Below the pieces are notes generated by a model, which was given only the letters and a program-made list of their open reading frames with translations, did not search any database and was not told where the DNA came from. Position numbers and translations under genes: made by a program. Positions 1 to 8,878 of a DNA stretch of 64,000 nucleotides are shown piece by piece; position 1 is the stretch's first letter; the number at the start of each line of letters is the position of its first letter. The stretch comes from JAVJUS01 sp040220455. Lineage in GTDB: Bacteria; Pseudomonadota; Alphaproteobacteria; DSM-16000; Inquilinaceae. The stretch covers positions 1 to 64,000 of the forward strand of contig JAVJUS010000080.1 of assembly GCA_040220455.1 (NCBI GenBank), written 5' to 3'.

Positions 1-1156
1 GGCGGATCGCGCCGGCCAGCGGATAGGCCGTCTCGCCCGCACCGCCCGCCGCCTCGATCAATGCGGCCGCGTCGGCGCCCGCCGCCAGGGGGTAGTCCCC
101 GGGCGCGGCGACGGCGCCGGACAGCGTGACCGCCGCGGGCCGCGCGGCGTCCGCCGGCGCGCGCACCATGACGAGGTCGCCCGGCGCCAGCGTCGCCTCG
201 AACGGCGCGTCCAGGACCTCCGCGACGGCCCCGCCGGCGCTATCCCAGCCGAAGCGCAGGACGGGCCCGGCGCCGGGCAGGAGGCCGCCGGCGAGGTCGA
301 TCAGGCGGCCGGCCGGCGCCTCCTGCGCGCCCGGCGGAAGCTCGTGAATGCCGGGCCGCCCGACGGCGCCGGCGATCGCCACGGTCGGGCCGAGCGGCGG
401 CACCACCAGGCGATCCCCGTCCGCGACCGGCCGGTCGGCGTCGGCGCCCGGCAGCGTCGCGCCGAGATCCGCGAGATCGAGGGTCGTCGCCCCGCCGTCG
501 CGCACCAGCGCGATCGCGCGCAGGCTGCCCCGCCCCGTCGGACCGCCGGCGGCGAACAGCGCGTCGAGGACGGTGGCGAACGGCCCGACGCGGTGCCGGC
601 CCGGGCGCCGGACCTCGCCGACGACCGTGACGACGCGCTGGCGGCCCGTGGCGAGGGCGACATGGACCTCGGTCTCCAGCCACTTCGCCGCCGCGATCGA
701 CCGGATCTCCGACCGGACGTCGCCCAGCGGCCGGCCGGCGGCCGGGATCGGCGGACCCTCGGGCATCACGACCATGCCGTCATTGGCCACGGTCACCGTC
801 CCGCCGCCGTTCTCCCGGCCGTGATAGGTGACGGTGAGCCGGTCGCCGGGACCCAGGCGGTAGCTGTCCTCGACCCGGCCGACCGGCGCCGCGGCGGCCG
901 AGGGCGCGTCCGCGCCCGGCGTCGCCGAGGCCCCGGCGAACAGGCGATGGCCGACCAGCCGCAACGGCATGCCGGCACGCTCGCTGTAGCGCTGCTCCAA
1001 CGGCGTCGGCGCACGGTCTTCCGCCGCCGCCGCGTCCGGGCAGGGTGCGATCGCGGCAAGGACGGCCGCGGCCAGGGCTGTCGCGATCGTAGCGAGGCGG
1101 GTCAGCGCCAGCGCGGTCGGGCGCTTTCGGCGCGTGGTCGGGACGGTCGGGGGCAC
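1..1156 (-). CDS. Polysaccharide export protein, Wza/GumB-like with SLBB domains (3' end outside window)
   Basis: Open on the minus strand from a GTG at 1156 to the window edge (385 codons, no stop). The start gives a basic N-terminus followed by an Ala-rich hydrophobic segment and an AAAAEDR cleavage region, a likely secretion signal. Residues from about 85 (YRLGPGDRLTV) match a Poly_export domain. Later stretches of the type VVTVVGEVRRPGRHRV, VAIAGAVGRPGIHEL and VTLSGAVAAPGDYPL are three successive SLBB repeats. Known members form the periplasmic/outer-membrane channel for capsule or exopolysaccharide, so export of a surface polysaccharide is inferred. The partner genes would lie beyond coordinate 1. 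An in-frame TTG further upstream is an alternative start. The family is clear; the substrate is unknown. Confidence 0.8.
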   Translation of the reverse strand, partial: MPPTVPTTRRKRPTALALTRLATIATALAAAVLAAIAPCPDAAAAEDRAPTPLEQRYSERAGMPLRLVGHRLFAGASATPGADAPSAAAAPVGRVEDSYRLGPGDRLTVTYHGRENGGGTVTVANDGMVVMPEGPPIPAAGRPLGDVRSEIRSIAAAKWLETEVHVALATGRQRVVTVVGEVRRPGRHRVGPFATVLDALFAAGGPTGRGSLRAIALVRDGGATTLDLADLGATLPGADADRPVADGDRLVVPPLGPTVAIAGAVGRPGIHELPPGAQEAPAGRLIDLAGGLLPGAGPVLRFGWDSAGGAVAEVLDAPFEATLAPGDLVMVRAPADAARPAAVTLSGAVAAPGDYPLAAGADAAALIEAAGGAGETAYPLAGAIR

Positions 1157-1174
1157 GATGGCGTCAGGCTCGCG

Positions 1175-1203
1175 AGTTGCCTGGAATACGAAAGTAGGCA
1201 ACT
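1175..1203. promoter_or_regulatory. Inverted repeat upstream of the export gene
   Basis: AGTTGCC and GGCAACT form perfect 7-bp arms around 15 bp, 19 bp upstream of the GTG start. The surrounding bases are AT-richer than the flanking genes. The position suits an operator or promoter element; the cognate regulator is unknown. Confidence 0.4.
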
Positions 1204-1292
1204 TAACCGCGTATGGGTCTGTCGCAAAGCGGAACCTCGATGCGAAAGGATCGCTTCCGCCCCGTCCGGTCGTGCCGCCCCGCCCCGGTCCG

Positions 1293-2159
1293 TCAGCCTC
1301 CGTCGAGGGTGGCGATGGCGCCGTAGAGATCGGGCCGCCGATCGCGGAACAGACCCCAGCTCGCCCGCGCCGCCCGGATATCGTCGGTATCGAAGAAGGC
1401 GGTCAGCACCGCCTCGCCCTCGCGGTCCGCCCGGGCGAGGAGCTCGCCCGTCGGCCCGGCGATGAAGGAGGAGCCGTAGAAGGTCAGCGTGCAGCTCTGC
1501 CCGGTCTCCGTGCCGGTCCGGTTGGCGGCGAGGACCGGGACCATGTTCGCCGCGGCGTGGCCCTGCATGACGCGGGTCCAGTGGTCGCGGCTGTCGAGCG
1601 TGGGGTCCTGCGGCTCCGAGCCGATGGCCGTGGGGTAGATGATCAGGTCCGCGCCCTTCAGCGCCAGGACGCGCGCGGCTTCCGGGAACCACTGGTCCCA
1701 GCAGATCGCGCAGCCGATCCGGCCCGCGGCGGTGTCGAACACCCGCAGACCCGTGTCGCCGGGATTGAAGTAGAACTTCTCCTGATAGCCCGGGCCGTCG
1801 GGGATGTGCGACTTTCGATATAGGCCTTTGAGCGATCCGTCGCGGTCGACCATAGCCAGAGAGTTGTAGTATGCGTTATTCTTTTGTTCGAAGAAGCTGA
1901 TCGGGAGCACCACGCCCAGTTCGGCCGCCAGGCGGGAAAAGCGCTCGATGACTGGATGGTCGTCGGCCGGGGCCGCCGACGAAAAATGCGCCTGTAGCTG
2001 GTCCTTGCAGAAATAGGGGGTGGCGAAGAATTCCTGGAGCAGGACGAGATCGGCGCCCAGCGCGGCCGCCCGACGGACGAGCGCCTCGGCGCGGTCCTGA
2101 TTGTCCTCGGTGTCCGGCGTGCAGGCCATCTGGGTGACGGCCACCGTCAGCTTCGGCAT
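1293..2159 (-). CDS. aguB: N-carbamoylputrescine amidase (nitrilase superfamily)
   Basis: 288 residues, usual size for AguB. The enzyme hydrolyses N-carbamoylputrescine to putrescine, CO2 and ammonia, the last step of the agmatine route, in the cytoplasm. The nitrilase catalytic triad is visible as Glu43 (LLQEFF), Lys116 (YRKSHIPDG) and Cys153 (ICWDQWFPE). The last motif is typical of carbamoylputrescine amidases. ATG 2159 was chosen because GAGGAG lies just upstream and the protein then begins with the family's TVAVTQM strand; a longer frame to 2303 adds only an Arg-rich tail. No agmatine deiminase gene is adjacent, so the pathway partner must be elsewhere. It is followed on the same strand by the export gene after 136 bp. 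Confidence 0.9.
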   Translation of the reverse strand: MPKLTVAVTQMACTPDTEDNQDRAEALVRRAAALGADLVLLQEFFATPYFCKDQLQAHFSSAAPADDHPVIERFSRLAAELGVVLPISFFEQKNNAYYNSLAMVDRDGSLKGLYRKSHIPDGPGYQEKFYFNPGDTGLRVFDTAAGRIGCAICWDQWFPEAARVLALKGADLIIYPTAIGSEPQDPTLDSRDHWTRVMQGHAAANMVPVLAANRTGTETGQSCTLTFYGSSFIAGPTGELLARADREGEAVLTAFFDTDDIRAARASWGLFRDRRPDLYGAIATLDGG

Positions 2160-2545
2160 CGGCTCCTCCTCGGTGCGGCGATTGCGCCAGAGATGGGGAC
2201 GGCGCGCCGCCTTGGCGACCGGATGCGCCGCGGATCTCGCGCAACGGGCGCGCGGCGGGATGGCGGGATCACGGGCGCGGCGGGGTATCGGACGGTGGAG
2301 CATCGGACCGGGGTCGCTCCCCGGGGCGATCCCGTCATGTCTTCCTTAATGACGCGTAAACAACCGGTAGGGATAGGGGCTTGAGATGGCGCAAGATTTT
2401 GATTGCAATTGCACATGTTCCAGGGTTCCCTAAGTCCCGAGTCCGGGGAAAGTAAGAAAACGAACTAACCGAGTTCATGCGTAGTCTTTGATCGATCGGG
2501 TCGCCTGGGCGGCCCTGGCTGCGGGACGACAAGCGAGAGTGGGCG
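2160..2545. promoter_or_regulatory. Divergent intergenic region with MarR-type palindrome
   Basis: 386 bp between aguB and the marR-type gene, with an AT-richer part at about 2340-2490. TGCAATTGCA at 2404-2413 is a perfect 10-bp palindrome, resembling half-sites bound by MarR proteins. It is a candidate autoregulatory operator. I see no gene or RNA here. Confidence 0.4.
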
Positions 2546-3031
2546 ATGGCGCCATCAAACGAGCAGATCGGTCGGCGGGAGGAATCGCGCGCCGAACTAC
2601 AGGCCGCGGATTACGGGATCGGTTATCTGTTGCGAGATGCCCAACGGACGGTGTCGCGGGCCCTGGCCAACCGGATCGCGAACTACGGCGTCTCGATCGG
2701 GCAGTGGTATTTCCTGCGCGCGCTGTGGGAGGAGGATGGCCTCACCCAGCGGGAGCTGAGCTATCGCGTCGGCATGATGGAGCCGACGACGGTGACCGCC
2801 CTCAACGGCATGGAGCAGCGCGGGCTGGTCGAGCGGGTCCGCAATCCGCACGACCGGCGGAAGATGAACATCTTCCTGACCGAGCGCGGCCGCGCCCTGC
2901 GCGAGAAGCTCATCCCGCTGGAGGTCGAGGTCAACCGCCTCGCGGTCGAGGGCATCGGTGCCCGGGACGGTGAGACGCTCGACCGTGCCTTGCGCAAGAT
3001 CATAAAAAATTTGGCCGATGACGCCACTTAG
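2546..3031 (+). CDS. MarR-family transcriptional regulator
   Basis: 161 residues with a typical MarR layout: helical N-terminus, then a winged HTH at about residues 65-115. The recognition region is LTQRELSYRVGMMEPTTVTAL and the wing carries DRRK at 103-106 followed by the LTERG strand. MarR proteins are dimeric repressors that usually respond to phenolic or other small ligands. The gene is divergent from aguB across a 386-bp region with a perfect 10-bp palindrome, so self-regulation and possibly control of aguB are inferred. The ligand cannot be told from sequence. It ends 120 bp before the convergent hydroquinone reductase gene. Confidence 0.88.
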   Translation: MAPSNEQIGRREESRAELQAADYGIGYLLRDAQRTVSRALANRIANYGVSIGQWYFLRALWEEDGLTQRELSYRVGMMEPTTVTALNGMEQRGLVERVRNPHDRRKMNIFLTERGRALREKLIPLEVEVNRLAVEGIGARDGETLDRALRKIIKNLADDAT

Positions 3032-3150
3032 AGTCGATATCTCTCGGAAATCATCCTGTCCGGTGCGAGCGGTCCATCGTGTAATTCGGGAAGAGGATGG
3101 CGACCGACCCCGACGGGGCCGGCCGCCGCCCGCCCGGTGACCGGGCCGGA

Positions 3151-4140
3151 TCAGGCCGCGCGGGGCAACCTCTCCCGGTCGTGGGGCCGCGAATAGTCGA
3201 TCGCCGGACCCTTGGGTACGACCCGGGTCGGGTTGATCGTTTCGTGACTCTCGTAATAGTGGCGCTTGATGTGCGTCAGGTTCACCGTCTCCGCCACGCC
3301 CGGAACCTGGTAGAGATCGCGGGTGTAGTTGGAGAGGTTGGGGAAGTCCTCGATCCGGTTGCGATTGCACTTGAAGTGCCCGACATAGACCGGATCGAAG
3401 CGTACCAGCGTCGTGAAGAGTCGCCAGTCCGCCTCGGTGATGCGGTCGCCCACCAGGTAGCGCTGGCGCGACAGCCGGGCTTCCAGCTCGTCGAGCGTCG
3501 CGAACAGGGCGTCGAACGCCTCTTCGTAGGCGTCCTGGGTGGTGGCGAAGCCGGTGCGGTAGACGCCGTTGTTCACCGTGTCATAGACATGCGCGTTGAT
3601 CCGGTCGATCTCGGCACGCAGGGGCTCGGGATAGAAGTCGAGGCTGTCGTCGCCATGGGCGTCGAAGGCCGAGTTTAGCATCCGGATCAGCTCGGCCGAC
3701 TCGTTGTTGACGATCGTGCCCGCCTTCTTGTCCCACAGCGCCGGCACGGTGACCCGCCCGGTATAGGTCGGGTCGGCCTTGGTATAGACCTCGTGCAGGT
3801 AGGTCGCGCCGTTGACCGTGTCGGGGATTGTCCCCTCGCTGTCGCCGAACCACCAGCCGTTCTCGCCCATGAAGGGGTCGACGACGGAGATGTCGATGAC
3901 CCGCTCGAGCTTCTTGAGCTTGCGGAAGATCAGCGCGCGGTGCGCCCAGGGGCAGGCGAGCGAGACGTAGAGGTGATAGCGCCCCGGCTCGGCGGCGAAG
4001 CCGCCGTCGCCGGTGGGGCCGGGCGACCCCTCCGGCGTGACCCAGCTCCGGAAGGCGCTTTCCTGGCGCACGAAGCGGCCGCCGGTGGACTTCGTATCGT
4101 ACCACCGGTCGTGCCAGACGCCGTCGATCAGGAGGCCCAT
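3151..4140 (-). CDS. yqjG: Glutathionyl-hydroquinone reductase (ECM4/YqjG-type GST)
   Basis: 329 residues, standard for Xi-class GSTs. The active-site Cys63 sits in LACPWAHR, and the C-terminal domain shows the family's YDTVNNGVYRTGFA and FDPVYVGHFKCN segments. Known members reduce glutathionyl-hydroquinones to hydroquinones with glutathione, in the cytoplasm. The first 13 bp overlap the end of wrbA, so the two are translationally coupled. WrbA makes hydroquinones from quinones, which fits one quinone-detoxification operon. The start ATG 4140 follows GAGCGGAGGAAG. Paired control by the divergent LysR gene is inferred. Confidence 0.9.
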   Translation of the reverse strand: MGLLIDGVWHDRWYDTKSTGGRFVRQESAFRSWVTPEGSPGPTGDGGFAAEPGRYHLYVSLACPWAHRALIFRKLKKLERVIDISVVDPFMGENGWWFGDSEGTIPDTVNGATYLHEVYTKADPTYTGRVTVPALWDKKAGTIVNNESAELIRMLNSAFDAHGDDSLDFYPEPLRAEIDRINAHVYDTVNNGVYRTGFATTQDAYEEAFDALFATLDELEARLSRQRYLVGDRITEADWRLFTTLVRFDPVYVGHFKCNRNRIEDFPNLSNYTRDLYQVPGVAETVNLTHIKRHYYESHETINPTRVVPKGPAIDYSRPHDRERLPRAA

Positions 4141-4784
4141 GTCTTCCTCCGCTCCTCGGGTTCGGCGCGGTCGTTGGCCGCCGTGCCGGTCGCGAGTCGG
4201 CTCGCGATCTCGGCGACGTGTCGGCCCTGGAAGCGCGCGCCCTCGAGTTCGGTTTCGCTCGGCTGGCGGGAGCCGTCGCCGCCCGCGATCGTCGTCGCAC
4301 CGTAGGGGCTGCCGCCGACGATCTCGTCCAGGCGCATCTGGCCCTGGAAGGAATAGGGCAGGCCGACCACCACGAAGCCCTGGTGCAGCAGCACCGTATG
4401 GAAGCTGAGCAGCGTGCTCTCCTGGCCGCCGTGCTGGCTGGCGGTCGAGGTGAAGACGCTGCCGACCTTGCCGATCAGCTTGCCCTGGGCCCAGAGCCCG
4501 CCGGTCTGATCGAGGAAGTTCTTCATCTGCGAGGCCATGTTGCCGAAGCGCGTCGGCGTGCCGAAGACGACCGCGTCGTAGTGCTCCAGATCGCCGGGCT
4601 CGGCCACCGGCGCGGCTTGGTCGGTCTTGAAGCCCGACTTTTCGGCCACCGCCGCCGGCACCAGCTCGGGCACCCGCTTGATGTCGACATCGGCGCCCGC
4701 TTGGCGCGCGCCGTCCGCAACCGCCTCGGCCATCGTCTCGATATGGCCGTAGCTGGAGTAGTAGAGAACCAGGACCCGTGCCAT
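4128..4784 (-). CDS. wrbA: NAD(P)H:quinone oxidoreductase, WrbA type
   Basis: 218 residues, about 20 longer than usual at a charged C-terminus. It is a flavodoxin-fold FMN enzyme performing two-electron reduction of quinones. The FMN-binding phosphate loop is YYSSYGHIETMA (residues 8-19), followed by FGTPTRFGNMASQMKNF (74-90) and the STASQHGGQE stretch (about 113-122), all characteristic of WrbA. It is first in a two-gene operon with the glutathionyl-hydroquinone reductase (13-bp overlap) and divergent from a LysR-type gene. Cytoplasmic role in limiting semiquinone stress is established for the family. Confidence 0.92.
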   Translation of the reverse strand: MARVLVLYYSSYGHIETMAEAVADGARQAGADVDIKRVPELVPAAVAEKSGFKTDQAAPVAEPGDLEHYDAVVFGTPTRFGNMASQMKNFLDQTGGLWAQGKLIGKVGSVFTSTASQHGGQESTLLSFHTVLLHQGFVVVGLPYSFQGQMRLDEIVGGSPYGATTIAGGDGSRQPSETELEGARFQGRHVAEIASRLATGTAANDRAEPEERRKTWAS

Positions 4785-5046
4785 CGGGGGAACCTCCGTG
4801 ATGTCGAGATATCGGGTCCGACGACCCGTCTCGGGTAGAACCGGATCGGCCGGGGTCCGGCCGCGAGTTCCTCAGATGGCGCCGCGGTCGGCGGTTCGGA
4901 ATTCGGGTGGTCAGCACAACACTGTTTCTATCCGGCGACGCCGACACGCCCATCGCCTGGACAAGGCGACGGAAAGCGACCGATACTCCCGCGTGTCGCC
5001 CGGTGACATAGCCGCGCGCCCGCCTGCCGCGGCCCGGAGAGCTCCG

Positions 5047-6009
5047 ATGGATCTGGTCAGCGCCATGATCACCTTCGCCCGGGTGGTCGAGACCAACAGC
5101 TTCTCCGAGGCGGCACGCCGGCTCGACATGTCGAAATCGGCCGTCAGCAAGCAGGTCGCCCGGCTCGAGGACCATTTCGGCGTCCGGCTGATCAACCGCA
5201 CGACCCGGCGTCTCGCCCCGACCGAGGTCGGCCTCGCGCTCTACGAGCGCTGCGCGCGCATCGCCCAGGAGGTCGAGGACGCCGAACTCGCCGTCACCCG
5301 CCACCAGGAGGCGCCGCGCGGCCAGCTCCGCATCAATGCGCCCGTCTCGTTCGGGATCCTGCAGGTGGCGCCGGCGATTCCGGAATTCCTGGCCGTCTAT
5401 CCCGAGGTCACGATCGACCTGACGCTCAACGACCGCTTCGTCGATCTGGTGGAGGAGGGCTACGACCTGGCGATCCGCGTGGCGCGGCTGCAGGATTCGA
5501 GCCTGATCGCGCGCAAGCTCGCGCCCGCCCGGCGGATCGCCTGCGCCGCCCCCGGCTATCTGGAGCGGCGCGGCACGCCGCGGGTGCCGGGCGACCTGGC
5601 CGGGCACGACTGCCTGCTCTACGCCTATCATTCCGGTCCGCACGAATGGCGCTTCGTCGACGGCCAGGGCCGGACCGAAGGCGTGCGCGTGGCCGGCCGG
5701 CTTCAGATCAACAACGGCGACGCCATCCGGATCAGCGCGCTGGCCGGCGCCGGGGTGGCGATCCTGCCGACCTTCCTGATCGCCGAGGATGTCGCCGAGG
5801 GCCGGCTGGTGCCGCTGCTGCCCGGCCACGACACGCTGTTCGGCGGGATCTACGCGCTCTATCCCCACAGTCGGCACCTGTCGCCGAAGATCCGCGCCTT
5901 CGTCGACTTCCTCGCGGCGCGCTTCGGGGCGGTGCCGGAATGGGACCGGGTGCTGGACGCCGCCTGCGCCGCGCGTACGACGGAGACGGTCAGCGCTGCT
6001 GGCGATTGA
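5047..6009 (+). CDS. LysR-family regulator divergent from wrbA
   Basis: 320 residues. The N-terminal winged HTH spans about residues 3-60 (FSEAARRLDMSKSAVSKQVARLE, with RLINRTTRRLAPTE after it), followed by a substrate-binding domain in the CrgA/AaeR-like subgroup. ATG 5047 places the HTH at its usual position; a frame from 4798 would add a low-complexity N-terminus. LysR regulators commonly act on the divergent gene, so wrbA and the hydroquinone reductase are the likely targets, with a quinone or aromatic inducer (inference). The last 20 bp overlap the 3' end of the convergent transporter gene. Confidence 0.88.
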   Translation: MDLVSAMITFARVVETNSFSEAARRLDMSKSAVSKQVARLEDHFGVRLINRTTRRLAPTEVGLALYERCARIAQEVEDAELAVTRHQEAPRGQLRINAPVSFGILQVAPAIPEFLAVYPEVTIDLTLNDRFVDLVEEGYDLAIRVARLQDSSLIARKLAPARRIACAAPGYLERRGTPRVPGDLAGHDCLLYAYHSGPHEWRFVDGQGRTEGVRVAGRLQINNGDAIRISALAGAGVAILPTFLIAEDVAEGRLVPLLPGHDTLFGGIYALYPHSRHLSPKIRAFVDFLAARFGAVPEWDRVLDAACAARTTETVSAAGD

Positions 6010-6928
6010 CCAGGGCGAGCCCGGCGGCCATCGCGGCCAGCGCCAGCCACATCCAGATCGTGAAGATCTCGCCGAAGACGAGCGCGCCGGTGGCGACGCC
6101 CATGGCCGTCATGACGTAGCCGAACTGGCTGAGATAGACCGGCCCCGCCACCTGCTGGAGACGGAAGAAGAGCATGTAGCCGGGCCCGGCCAGGACGGCC
6201 TGGACCAGCACGGCGACGTCGCCCGCGTGGCGCACCGGCAGCGGGCCGTAGAACGAGCCGGTCGCGGCCATGACGGCGAACAGGATCGTCGCCGCCGCCA
6301 GCAGCATGCCGGTCGCCAGCGGCAGCGGCCCGGTCTCCCCCGGCCAGGCGACGGTGCGGTAGATGTTGGCGACGGCGAGCGACAGCGGCACGCCGAGAGC
6401 GAGCAGCAGCCAGCCCGCCATCGCCGGGTCGGGCAGGGTGCCGCGCGGGCCGACCAGCACCACCGCGCCGGCGAGGCCGAGCGCCAGACCGGCCAGGCGC
6501 AGGGCGCGCGGCCGCTCCAGCCCGATCGCCAGGGCCAGGGCGTAGGTGATCGACGGCGGCAGGGTGTAGAGCATGCCGCCCAGCCCGGCGCCGATATGCG
6601 GCAGGACGACGACCAGCAGGCTGTGCGGCAGGGCGAGGCTGATCGCCCCGGCGACGAGGTAGTAGCCCAGGTGGCGCCGGTCGGCCGGCGGCGGCGTGCC
6701 GCGCGCCAGCGCCACCGCCAGGGACACCGCCCCGCCGCCCAGCGCGAACCAGAACATGTACCCGACCGCCGGCACTCCGGCTCCGGCGGCGATCCGGCCC
6801 AGCGGCACGAGGGCGCCCAGCGTCAGCCCGGTGGCGAAGAGCAGGCCGAGGGCGCGCGCGGGGGCGACGGCGGCGGTCCGGCCGCCGGTCGCGGGGTCGC
6901 CGGCGGCGGTATCGGGCGGTGGCGTCAT
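5990..6928 (-). CDS. EamA/DMT-family transporter
   Basis: About 312 residues from ATG 6928 (a longer start at 6973 gives 327). Around ten hydrophobic segments in two EamA-like halves, each starting near a conserved helix (LLFATGLTLGALVPLG and GWLLLALGVPLSLAVANIY). Members export or exchange metabolites such as amino acids across the inner membrane; no substrate can be assigned. It converges on and overlaps the LysR gene by 20 bp and is divergent from argS, so it is probably its own transcription unit. Confidence 0.82.
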   Translation of the reverse strand: MTPPPDTAAGDPATGGRTAAVAPARALGLLFATGLTLGALVPLGRIAAGAGVPAVGYMFWFALGGGAVSLAVALARGTPPPADRRHLGYYLVAGAISLALPHSLLVVVLPHIGAGLGGMLYTLPPSITYALALAIGLERPRALRLAGLALGLAGAVVLVGPRGTLPDPAMAGWLLLALGVPLSLAVANIYRTVAWPGETGPLPLATGMLLAAATILFAVMAATGSFYGPLPVRHAGDVAVLVQAVLAGPGYMLFFRLQQVAGPVYLSQFGYVMTAMGVATGALVFGEIFTIWMWLALAAMAAGLALVNRQQR

Positions 6929-7077
6929 GGCATGCGCGTGTAGCACGGTCGGCGGCGCGACCCCACCCGTCATGGCTCTGGGGGCGCCGGCCGCCCCTTG
7001 CGCCCGGTGGGCGGCTTGCGTATCACGGCGCGGCCTTTTTCCCGCTTGTCCGCCGCCGTTGCCGGGGCCGTACGCCC

Positions 7078-8868
7078 ATGTCCTCCATCGCCGACCATCT
7101 GACCGGTGTCGTCTCCCGCGCCTTCGAGGCGGCGGGGCTGCCGGCGGAGCTGGGCCTCGTCGTGCCGTCGAGCCGGCCCGATCTGGGCCAGTTCCAGTGC
7201 AACGGCGCCCTGCCGGCGGCCAAGAAGGTCGGCGCCAAGCCGCGCGACCTGGCCGAGGCGGTGGCCGAGCGGCTGCGCCCGACGGGGCTGTTCGCCGATG
7301 TCTCGCTCGCCGGGCCGGGCTTCATCAACCTGACCCTGACCGACGCCTTCCTGGGCGAGCGGCTGGCCGCGATGGCAGCCGACGGCCGGCTGGGCGTGCC
7401 GCGCGCCGAGCCGCCGCGGACCGTCATCCTCGACTATGGCGGCCCGAACGTCGCCAAGCCGATGCATGTCGGCCACCTGCGCGCCTCGATCATCGGCGAG
7501 TGCCTCAAGCGGCTGTGCCGCTTCGTCGGCCATGACGCGCTGGGCGACGTGCATCTGGGCGACTGGGGCCTGCCCATGGGCATGCTGATCGGCGAGGTCG
7601 CCCGCCGCCAGCCGGACCTGCCGTATTTCGCGCCGGCCTCCGCCGAGAACGCGAGCGGTCCGTTCCCGGACGACTCCCCGGTCTCGATGGAGGATCTGGA
7701 GGCGCTCTACCCGGCGGCCGCCGCCGCCTGCCGGGAGGATCCGGCGCGGCTGGAGGAGGCGCGGCGGGCGACGGCCGAGCTTCAGGCCGGAAGGCCCGGC
7801 TACGTCGCCCTGTGGCGGCATTTCGTCGACGTCTCCATCGCCGGGCTGCGACGCGATTTCGCCGCCCTCGGCGTCACCTTCGACCTGTGGAAGGGGGAGG
7901 CCGACGTCCACCCGCTGATCGACCCCATGGTCGCGGAGCTGAAGGACAAGGGCCTGGCGGAGGTCAGCGAGGGCGCACTCGTCGTCCGGGTCGCGCGCGA
8001 CGACGACAAGACCGATATGCCGCCGCTCATCCTGCTCAAGTCCGACGGCGCGGTGATGTACGGCACGACGGACGTGGCGACGATCCTCGACCGCATGCGC
8101 GCGCACCAGCCGCACCTCGTGCTCTATGTCGTCGACCAGCGCCAGCACCTGCATTTCGAGCAGGTCTTCCGCGCCGCCGCGCTCGCCGGCTACGACAAGC
8201 GTCCGGACGGCGGCGCGGCCGGGCTGGAGCATATCGGCTTCGGCACGATGAACGGCCCGGACGGCAAGCCTTTCAAGACGCGGGCCGGCGGGGTCATGAA
8301 ACTCCAGGACCTGATCCGGATGGCGTCGGACTCGGCGATGGCCCGGCTCGACGAGGCCGGGCTGGCCGAGGGCTACCCGGCCGAGGAGCGGGCGGAGATC
8401 GCGCGCATGGTCGGCCTCGCGGCGATCAAGTTCGCCGATCTCGGCAACCACCGCACCTCGAACTACGTCTTCGAGCTCGACCGCTTCACCCGGTTCGAGG
8501 GCAAGACCGGACCCTATCTCCAGTACGCCGCCGTGCGCATCAAGTCGCTGCTGCGCAAGGCGCGCGACCTGGGCTTCGAGCCCGGCGCGCCGCTGCCGCC
8601 CGGCGATGTCGAGCGCGACCTGGTGCTGGCGCTGGGCCGGCTGCCCGACGCCGTGGCGGCCGCCTGGGACAAGCGGACGCCGAACGAGCTGGCCGACTAC
8701 GCCCACACGCTCGCCCAGGAATTCAGCCGCTTCTACAACGCCTGCCACATCCTGTCGGAGAGCGACGCCGTCCTGCGCGACTCCCGCCTCGGCCTCGCCG
8801 CGCTGACCCTGCGCACGCTGGAGCGCGTGCTCGACCTCCTGGGCATCGAGGTGCCGGACCGCATGTGA
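7078..8868 (+). CDS. argS: Arginyl-tRNA synthetase
   Basis: 596 residues, near the usual bacterial length. It charges tRNA-Arg with arginine using ATP. The N-terminal Add-1 domain begins at residue 1, the class I HIGH-type motif is HVGHLR at 130-135 inside NVAKPMHVGHLRASIIGE, and the DALRD anticodon-binding domain occupies the last 120 or so residues (LQYAAVRIKSLLRKA, then NACHILSE). As in many ArgRS proteins there is no canonical KMSK; the matching region reads FGTMNGPDGKPFKTRAGG. ATG 7078 is preferred because a longer frame adds only a non-conserved Arg-rich extension. No other translation gene is adjacent. Confidence 0.95.
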   Translation: MSSIADHLTGVVSRAFEAAGLPAELGLVVPSSRPDLGQFQCNGALPAAKKVGAKPRDLAEAVAERLRPTGLFADVSLAGPGFINLTLTDAFLGERLAAMAADGRLGVPRAEPPRTVILDYGGPNVAKPMHVGHLRASIIGECLKRLCRFVGHDALGDVHLGDWGLPMGMLIGEVARRQPDLPYFAPASAENASGPFPDDSPVSMEDLEALYPAAAAACREDPARLEEARRATAELQAGRPGYVALWRHFVDVSIAGLRRDFAALGVTFDLWKGEADVHPLIDPMVAELKDKGLAEVSEGALVVRVARDDDKTDMPPLILLKSDGAVMYGTTDVATILDRMRAHQPHLVLYVVDQRQHLHFEQVFRAAALAGYDKRPDGGAAGLEHIGFGTMNGPDGKPFKTRAGGVMKLQDLIRMASDSAMARLDEAGLAEGYPAEERAEIARMVGLAAIKFADLGNHRTSNYVFELDRFTRFEGKTGPYLQYAAVRIKSLLRKARDLGFEPGAPLPPGDVERDLVLALGRLPDAVAAAWDKRTPNELADYAHTLAQEFSRFYNACHILSESDAVLRDSRLGLAALTLRTLERVLDLLGIEVPDRM

Positions 8869-8878
8869 GGCCGGCCCC

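Noticed and set aside
5789..6943. 384-residue plus-strand frame
   Set aside because: Antisense to the EamA gene; the minus-strand frame has membrane helices and a family match.
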